Shown in pieces: positions 12,455 through 21,400 of a DNA stretch of 64,000 nucleotides (its first letter is position 1; each line of letters starts with the position of its first letter). Under the pieces are notes generated by a model. That model ran no database searches, had not been told where the DNA came from, and worked only from the letters and a program-made list of their open reading frames with translations. This DNA comes from Aldrovandia affinis (taxonomy: Eukaryota; Chordata; Actinopteri; Notacanthiformes; Halosauridae), in assembly GCA_029706075.1 (NCBI GenBank), contig JAINUG010000070.1, positions 62,001 to 126,000 of the forward strand, given 5' to 3'. A program made the position numbers and the translations under genes.

Positions 12455-15400
12455 TTGTGACAGATGGATATACACAGTACAACAATGTCAGCTTTGTTAT
12501 TTTGTTTGTTATACAAATTGTTGTTTGTACAGGCAGTCCCCGGGTTACGAACGAGATCCGTTCTTATGTCTGTCTTTAAGTCGAATTTGTATGTAAGTCG
12601 GAACAGGTACATACAGTTCTTATTAATCATCACTTAGTCAAATGTTTGTCTTAGTATAGTATTTATTTTACCTTTCTGTGCATATAAAACACTTTTACAA
12701 TAAAACATCTTACACATAACATTCAGTACATAATAATACTATAATAATAATAATAATAATAATACTGTAATATTAATAATACAGTAATAATAAAAGTAAC
12801 TATGTACATACAGTACTCTACTGTAAAACAAAACATTTAAGAAAGGCTTCGAGCCTTTTCTTGCACTAAAGAAAGGCTAATAGGCATATTACGCTGATTT
12901 TGGTCTTCTATCCTATCAATAGCCTTTCCATCCCAATAATTAAACCACTGCGTTGCTTGGTAATAATCGTGGCATTTATCAGGGTATGGCCTTTCACATG
13001 CTCCATTATTCTCCCTTTGTCGTTTAAAATTGTTCCGATCGTTGACCGGCTGTAGCCTAATGCTTTCCCAATGGCTGATGGCGTTTCACCTCTCTCACTT
13101 TACTTTCCATGGTGATTGTTTTCCTTTTCTTTGATGCATCACCAGCACTTGCATCGGATTTACGCCTTTGGAGGCATCGTTGTAAGGGTAAGAGAAAGAG
13201 AAAAACGCGACCGTGATCTGACTTAAAATAATGGACGGTGATTTCTGTTCCTTGAGCCGATGAACCGCTGAAACCGCGCAATGTTTTCATGAGCATCACA
13301 AAGTAGTGCGCTCGTTCGTTATTACAAACCATTGTATTTAACTACATTTTTTAAACATAATAGGCCTTATGGCAGTCCATTCGTAAGTACGAGTAAGCCG
13401 GACGTTCGTAACCCGGGGACTGCCTGTATAGTATCTAGCTATAATTGACCACAGATTGGAATGTTGTTTTAGAATGTAAAGTACTATTGTCCAAAAATAA
13501 TAATTAGGTTGTTTTTTATCTGTTATAAAGTGTCTTGCACCTGAATATATTCAAATAAAGATGTATACCTGCAATATTAACATCCTTCTATATTAATTAC
13601 AATTGTATAGTGCTTTTATTTTATTTTCCCTGAAGTAAAGGTTCAAATCGGCAACAGGGCTGCCAGATCAGATTGACAATTTCCAGCCCAACCACAGCTT
13701 AAAACCAGCCCAATTCAATAAAAAGCAGTACACTTGGTCCTGTGCTCTTTAAACGCTCCCATCTCTTCTAATATATGTCTTCCACTGCATTAATGGAAGT
13801 GTGGCAGGCAATGTACATTTAATTTTTTTTTGTTGCAATGTAGAGTTCACAACATTTGGTCATCTTTTATTGTGCCTTGCCCTGTCCCAGCTGCCATCGG
13901 TACAGCAAAGGTTTTGACCCTAGGCACGCAGCGGGACTTGTGCTTATTTGTGGTGGCATGGTCTTTCAGATCATTAAGTTGCACCCTGATCTCTGTGTTG
14001 CAATACTTGGAGCGGGCCTTTGAGCAATCTTCTGGGACAGGGACGATCCAAGTTTTTAGCTCAGGATCGGTCTCCCATTCTTTTCAGTACAGTTTCTTAT
14101 ATTTCCCCCACTTTGGCATGTTAATAATCCTAGCTGCTAGATAGTCTTGCTCACCACCAAATTCTGAACGCATGGCTGCTAGCTAACTAACGTCTCCTCC
14201 AGCTTCTTCAGGTTAACATTCTAGTAATCGTTAAACACTACAACCAACCACATTATGATGAAGTCAATGTAGGTAGCCCCTCCCTTATCTCTACTATGAT
14301 TAAATACAATTCATGTCAATAAAATATTTTTCTCAAATGAAATGAATGAGTAGCATAATATAAGTGGACCGAAAGACTAATAGGCTACCTATCAAATTTT
14401 GTGTCTGTGTGTTTTTGATCATAAATGACACAGCGTGTTTGGTAATATTGTTTTAATAATATTTTCAAAAACCCGCCAAAATGTTGACAAAAGCAGCCCA
14501 TATTTTATCTACCAGCCCAAGACTATTCCCAACGGAAAACCACACAATCTGGCAACACTGATCGGCGAGCTAGGATCTTAGCTAAGAGCTTAGCATCCAC
14601 GTTTATTCGAGAAATAGGTCTAAATGCAGAAGGAGCTTCAGGGTCCTTGTCCTTTTTAAGGATCAAGCAGATATTAGCTAATTACATTGTGTCGGGAAAA
14701 CAATGTATACTTTCAAAGCCGTAATTTCTCTTTAAAAGCCTTATACCACTCAGCCGGGAAGCCATCTGGGTCAGGAGACTTCCCACTTTTCATCAAGGTA
14801 ATTGCTTCTAAACTTTCTTCCTCCCCGAGCAAATTTTGTTGTTTATTTATTTATTTGACAGGGACAGTGTACATTGATAATATTTCTGTAAATGTGCTAG
14901 AGTTAGGGAAGGAGGCTAATTTTCATCTGTAGTCCCAGGGCAGGCTGCTAGTTAAAAATCAACAAATACAATTGTTGCGTCAGTGTAGGTAAATTAATTC
15001 TAGAAAAAATACTCAAGCTTCTTTGTATTGCATGTCCTATGTATATAAGGTTTTATAAAATTAAGTAAAAACTGAGTTAATGCCCCCATTATCAAAAAAT
15101 ATTTTCCCCATTAGTGTCTTTGATGGTTGCAATTGTGTGTCGGTTGATTAGCTGTGTGAAATACTGCTGGATTTATTGCTAAATTCATAAAGTCGTTGTT
15201 ACTGATAGAAGAGGGCTCTGGATGCTTTGTCACTCATGAGAGAATTAAGTGCTGCCCTAATAGCCTGAGGCCAGGTCCACACTAATCCGGATAAATTTGA
15301 AAACAGTTTTCATGTCAAAATGTTTTCCCGTCCACACTACCGTTTTCGAAAAGTTTGTCATCCACACTGAAACGCCAAAAGCGCTTAAATTACTTTAATG

Positions 15401-18400
15401 GGCATGCGCAGGAAACCTGAGACAGCAACAGAGCAGGTTTATGCCATAAATGCAAAATATATTCTTATGTTTGTTTCTCATACCAGTGTTTATTTGTGGA
15501 CTGGAGTTTAAGGTTATTCATGTTTGCAATGAGTACAATTTGAACAATCCTTTGTGTGAAAATGTATTGAGCTAAAATACATCACAACATAATGACAGAT
15601 GTTAACCTTTCACCAGTTTCATTCTACATCCACGTGTTATTCTTGTTAAACAACAGTTTGTCAAAAATTGTCCTAGGAAGAAAATGTAAAAAGTGAATAT
15701 TAGAAGGTCTTGTCTTTTTTCCCCAACGTTCTGTATTTGTGGACTTGACTTTGTCGTCAATCAAGTTCAAAAAGAACACTACCTCTTTAACATAACTATA
15801 CTACACAATTCTTACTATTCACTTCGTCACTATTGAGTGTTTCCGCTATTTCCTTCCACAAATTAATTGCCATCTGGTTGTCTTTGTGAGTCATATAAAT
15901 GCCTGTACTTTTTGACCTCTTCGCACACTGAAGCTCTCCAGTTTTTCTAAAAGGCAGTTAAAGGGTGAACTAGATAACGGAAAACCCGTGGCCGAGGACG
16001 CATAGTTAGAAAATGTAACTAGGGCGCGCGCCCAAGGAAGGCCAAACTGAGAAAAAATTTTTTTCAAACGTATCTGATTTAGTGTGGACCTGGCCTGAGC
16101 CTTCATAAGATTAGCCTTTGTAGGGTTGTTTTCATGCACATTATCTGCAGTGTGTAGCTAGCTCCTGTTGTTTTAATGACAATAGGGTTTTTTTATAGAT
16201 GTATAGAATATGACAGATCCCTTCAAAAAGGCTTTACCTGTCTGCCACAATAACTCTGAGGTTGTTTCTCCTTCATCATTTGTTTCAAAGAAAAGTATTA
16301 TATCTGCATCCATTTTCTCTTGAAATGCTTTGTCACCCACAAGATAAGAGGGGAATCTCCACCTTTGCGGCCTAACACCTAGCTCAGTGAGTCTCACATC
16401 TGTGTAAACTGGACTATGGTTCGAAATATGTATAGACCCTATCGTACGTGTTTATCAAACCCACCACCTGTGGTGGAACAAAAAGGTAATCGATCCCGGA
16501 GTACGACTTATGTGGATGTGAATAAAAAGTGCTTAGCTGTGGGATACATGTTTCTCCACACATCTACCAGATTATTAAAATTATTAGAAATTATTAAAAA
16601 GAGAAGCATATTGGATTTTTACTTTGAATTCTATGGAACCACATGGCCTTAATGAAACATTAGATTTAAGTTCTTTTTTGTTATAATGGTTCTAATGTAT
16701 GGCTCTTCTTCCTACAGACAACCTGATTTAAGGAGAGGAAAGACAGGTGCACTACCTCCCCTGCTCACTACCCTCCCTCCCCCGCCTGATGTAGGGATAT
16801 GCAGTCGAGTAGGCCTACTCCATGAGTTGCTGTATATTGTCTTATAATGTATATCAAAAAAAAATTGTTTTGTGAACTTATTTTTTGTAATACTGCTGTC
16901 TTACTCATCATTGATGATTGTAAACATGTATTGTTCTCCTGATGTCAGAATATCAATGACTTTTTGTAAATTGTATAATACTATGTGATTCAGCTGGTGC
17001 TTGGCTGATTGGACCACACCCACAGCCTATTTAAAACACCTGTGCAGTGCTTCAGAACGAACCTGAAGAAGCCTTTTGTGAAACGCGTTGTTCGTTTTTA
17101 GCTTAATAAAGTATAAGTAATTTTTTCAGCCTTGTGTCGCGGTGAATCTTGTATTTTTATCTACGTTTTTCCTGCCATCACCTGCACCAAGGACTGACAG
17201 AGCTGTGCACAGGGCATCCACTTGCTTTTGAGTTTACCTATACGGGGAATTTGTCAGGAATTTCCCCAGCCCTTTGTTTTGCACGCCCGACTATCGACAT
17301 GAGTAAGTCTACCTTAGAGACTGGTGCGCGAAAACAGTATCAAACGCAATGTCTATCAATTAGTGATTCCGAAGCAGAGACTATTATTGAACAACAATCA
17401 CTATTTGATGGTCTAGAGAGGAATGCTCTCAGTACTACAACGAGAGAGCTAAAGACAACACTCAATGACCTGATGAAAAAAGAGATGCGTTTAAAATGGC
17501 ACAGTATAGCACTATCGGAATATTGGCGCACCAAACAAATTCCCCGTGGTCTTAGAATAAACAAACGACCTACCTTAGGGAACAATGATCCCATGTTTCT
17601 GAAAAAATGGGAACAGGTACTAAATAAGTGCTCATTGGACTTGACGTTACTCATTGTTGAACAAACGAAACAAGAAGCTACACAGGTACATATTGGAAGT
17701 CATGAAAACTAAAGAACTTTTAAAAAATCAGATTGAGACTGGTGAGTTGACAACACTGGAAAACTAACTAAAAGAAGAACTGATCAAGTTTGAAAAGGAG
17801 CTTAAGGCTTATAAAATAAAGAAGTTTGAAAGAGACGCAGAGGATTACAAGAATGATACTGTCTATAACTGGAAAGAGACGGCCCATGATCGAACCGAGG
17901 GAAGGAGAGACAACTGGAGGAGAGACCGATGGAGACGAAATGAACGCCATCCCAACGTGCTGAGGGGTGAGGAGGAAATGAGTGACCAGGGGCATACCAG
18001 CGAGTCCTCCATGGACGACCATTTTTTAGGTGGACTTCAGAGACCACCACCACATCCACCACACAGAGGAAGAAGAGGACGAGGCGGGGGAAGAGACCTC
18101 AGCTACCGCAGCCTCCAGAGGATAACCACACGCAGCATGAACAAGTGGTAATTAACATCTCTGACCACACATTAACCTTAGACCAAGAAAAAGGACTGAA
18201 CAAAGGACTAAGTTATGTTCCCACTAATAAGGTTAATGCATTTCAGTTGAAAGTTGATTGTTATAAGTTTTTTAGACAATTACACTTAAAGCACTTCTTT
18301 CGTAACTCTACTCAGTCAGTTACGGGTATTGATCATTTTAAAAAGAAATCTACATTTGTTCCCCCTGGGGCTCCTAATCCGACATTGGCTACCTTCAGTA

Positions 18401-21400
18401 AAGTTGTTGAAAGAGACATTGACGCATTGGTGAAATCCAAGCAGACTCCAAGAAATTATAATATCAGCATGGCAGAAAGAAAAGCTTTAAAGGAATTACA
18501 GTCCGACCCTAAAATTATAATAAAACCAGCTGATAAGGGAGGATCTATAGTTGTCATGAACACCATTGATTATGTTAATGAGGCCAAGAGACAACTAGGC
18601 AATACTGCTTTCTACCAGTCATTGCGTAGTACCCCTACTGATAAGTTTGAAAAGGAAAGGGACGGGATCCTAGATAATGCTTTGAGAAAGAACTGGATCT
18701 CTCAAAAGCAGTTTGATTTCCTGAGAAATGAGTTTCCTACGACGCCAGTACTATATCTGCTACCTAAGATTCACAAGACTCTGAATAACCCTCCGGGTAG
18801 ACCCATTATTTCCAGCAATGGCTCCCTATTGGAACCCTTGAGTCAATTTGTTGATTTCTATATAAAAGACATAGCTAAGAAATTTCCGTCGTATGTGGCA
18901 GATACTCGGGATGTCTTAAGACAGCTGGCAGACATAACTTTACCCAAAGAGTCTCTATTGGTAACATTTGATGTTGAAAGCTTGTACACAAACATCCCTC
19001 ATGAGGGCGGCATTGAGGCCATACATCATTTTCTCGGACCTATGGAACAGGCTCCGGTAGATTTCCTTATGATTCTCACCAAATTCATATTGGAATCCAA
19101 CTATTTTATGTTTGATAACAAGTTTTACCTACAGACTGAAGGGACATCTATGGGCTCGCCTTTTGCACCCAATTATGCTAATTTATTTATGGGGTTATGG
19201 GAAGAAAACTTCATTTTCAATCAGAGAAATCCATTCAGAGACAGTATCCTGTTTTTAAAAGATACATTGACGATATCCTGGTGGTGTTTACGGGTCCTGA
19301 AGAAGCACTATTTGTTTTCAGAGACTATATCAACAACACGTATCCTTCCCTAAGATTCACTATGGAATATAATAAAGACAAAATACATTTCTTAGATTTG
19401 CTCATTTCTGCTAACAAAGATGGTACATTAGACACTTCCATCTTTCGTAAGGAAACGGACAGAAACACCATTTTACATGCGCAAAGTCACCATCCAAAAT
19501 CCATGGTAGAAAATATCCCTTATGGGCAATTTCTCAGATTAAAGCGCATATGCAATAAAGAAATAGACTTTGAACAGGAAGCCATAGAGATGGGAGAAAG
19601 ATTAGCAAAAAGAGGTTATAGGAAGGAAACCACTGATAAAGCATATAATAGAGCTAAGAGTAAGGATAGACAACTTTTATTGACACCGAGACCCCAGGAA
19701 CAAAAAGAAAATCCCATGAGGCCTACATTTGTTTCTGAATATAGCCATGTATCCAATGAAGTAAAACATATTGTCAGAAAGCACTGGAATATTTTAAGCT
19801 GTGATCCAAATTTAACAGAAGTGGCTAGATCCACCCCTAGGTTCTGTTTTAAGAGAGGCAGAAACATTAGAGACACCGTGGTTTCTTCCATGTATAGAGC
19901 GCCCATCCCATCCACCAATTGGTTGACCCAGGAGGTATATGGTAACTATAGATGTGGAAGGTGCACGCATTGTTCTCACACACACGACACTAAGATCTTC
20001 CATCATCCTCAGACAGGGGAAAAATATAAAATCAAGGAGTTCATAAACTGTCTGTCTACACATGTGAGAGGAAAGACAGGTGCACTCCCCCCCCCCTGCT
20101 CACTACCCTCCCTCCCCCGCCTGATGTAGGGATATGCAGTCGAGTAGGCCTACTCCATGAGTTGCTGTATATTGTCTTATAATGTATATCAAAAAAAAAT
20201 TGTTTTGTGAACTTATTTTTTGTAATACTGCTGTCTTACTCATCATTGATGATTGTAAACATGTATTGTTCTCCTGATGTCAGAATATCAATGACTTTTT
20301 GTAAATTGTAAAATACTATGTGATTCAGCTGGTGCTTGGCTGATTGGACCACACCCACAGCCTATTTAAAACACCTGTGCAGTGCTTCAGAACGAACCTG
20401 AAGAAGCCTTTTGTGAAACGCGTTGTTCGTTTTTAGCTTAATAAAGTATAAGTAATTTTTTCAGCCTTGTGTCGCGGTGAATCTTGTATTTTTATCGAGG
20501 TTATATTAATGTTGTATAATGCCTTTGTCAGACCTCACTTAGAATACTGTGTGCAGTTCTGGGCACCGCACTACAAGAAAGATATAGAAGCTCTTGAAAA
20601 AGTTCAAAGAAGGGCAACTAAACTGATACCTGGTATGAAAGGTCAAAGTTATCATGATAGACTTAAGGCACTCAATCTATTTAAGCTTAGCAAACGGAGA
20701 CTTAGGGGGGATTTGATTGAGGTTTTTAAATTCCTAAAAGGGATTAAGAAAGTAAAATACCAAATATTTTTAAAGATAAGTGGTGTCAGCAGAACAAGGA
20801 AAGTGGAAGGCAGGTGGAAATTAGTTAAAGGCAAATTCCACACAGATATTAGGAAGTTTTTCTTTACACAGAGAGTTGTCAATGCCTGAAACAGCTTGCC
20901 AGGTCGGGTAGTAGAGGCAGAAACACTTGGGCTATTCAAGTCCAGGTTAGATGCAGTACTAGATACTCTTTAGATTAGGACATAATGAGCCTAGATGGGC
21001 TGAATGGTCCGTTCTCATCATTATGTATTCTTATGTTCTTAGGTTATTTTTTTCCATTCCCACGGTAAAAATCCTAAAAGATGTGAACTCAGCCTCCAGC
21101 CTTGACTTCTCCCATTTTTCCGTGCGCTCTGCATGACGAGCTGCATGTCAGCAAAGTTGACCATAGCCAATTTGAGAGGCATTCAGGTTTGCTATCACGC
21201 CTTCGCTTATCCTTATGATTAAGGATGCCTTGGTCGGAAACCATCTTGCAAGCTCAACCAGCTAAAGTCTTCATTTTGAGTTTCTCCAATTTCGGCCTTA
21301 AAGTCCTTTTAGTACTCAGCGAAGTAGACCATAAGTCACACAGTGACATACCACATTTACCAATTTTTTGACCCCAACCACAAAAATTACATTCTCAAAT

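Larger units (their letters stand above)
16733..20496 (+). mobile_element. Penelope-like element (PLE) with direct terminal repeats, endonuclease lost
   Basis: Two nearly identical direct repeats (16733-17161 and 20066-20496) flank an N-terminal ORF, a PLE-type reverse transcriptase and a zinc-finger-like CGRCTHC linker. Such direct pseudo-LTRs are typical of PLEs. The repeats differ at only a few positions (for example TGTATAATAC versus TGTAAAATAC), so the insertion is fairly young. The coding region stops where the GIY-YIG endonuclease should begin. Confidence 0.9.

Noticed and set aside
17063..17069. Canonical CUGAUGA hammerhead core elsewhere in the pseudo-LTR (CTGATGT at about 16786 and 16938)
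   Set aside because: Both have T instead of the required A at position 9 and no suitably placed GAA with flanking stems; only the CTGAAGA site has a matching stem I.
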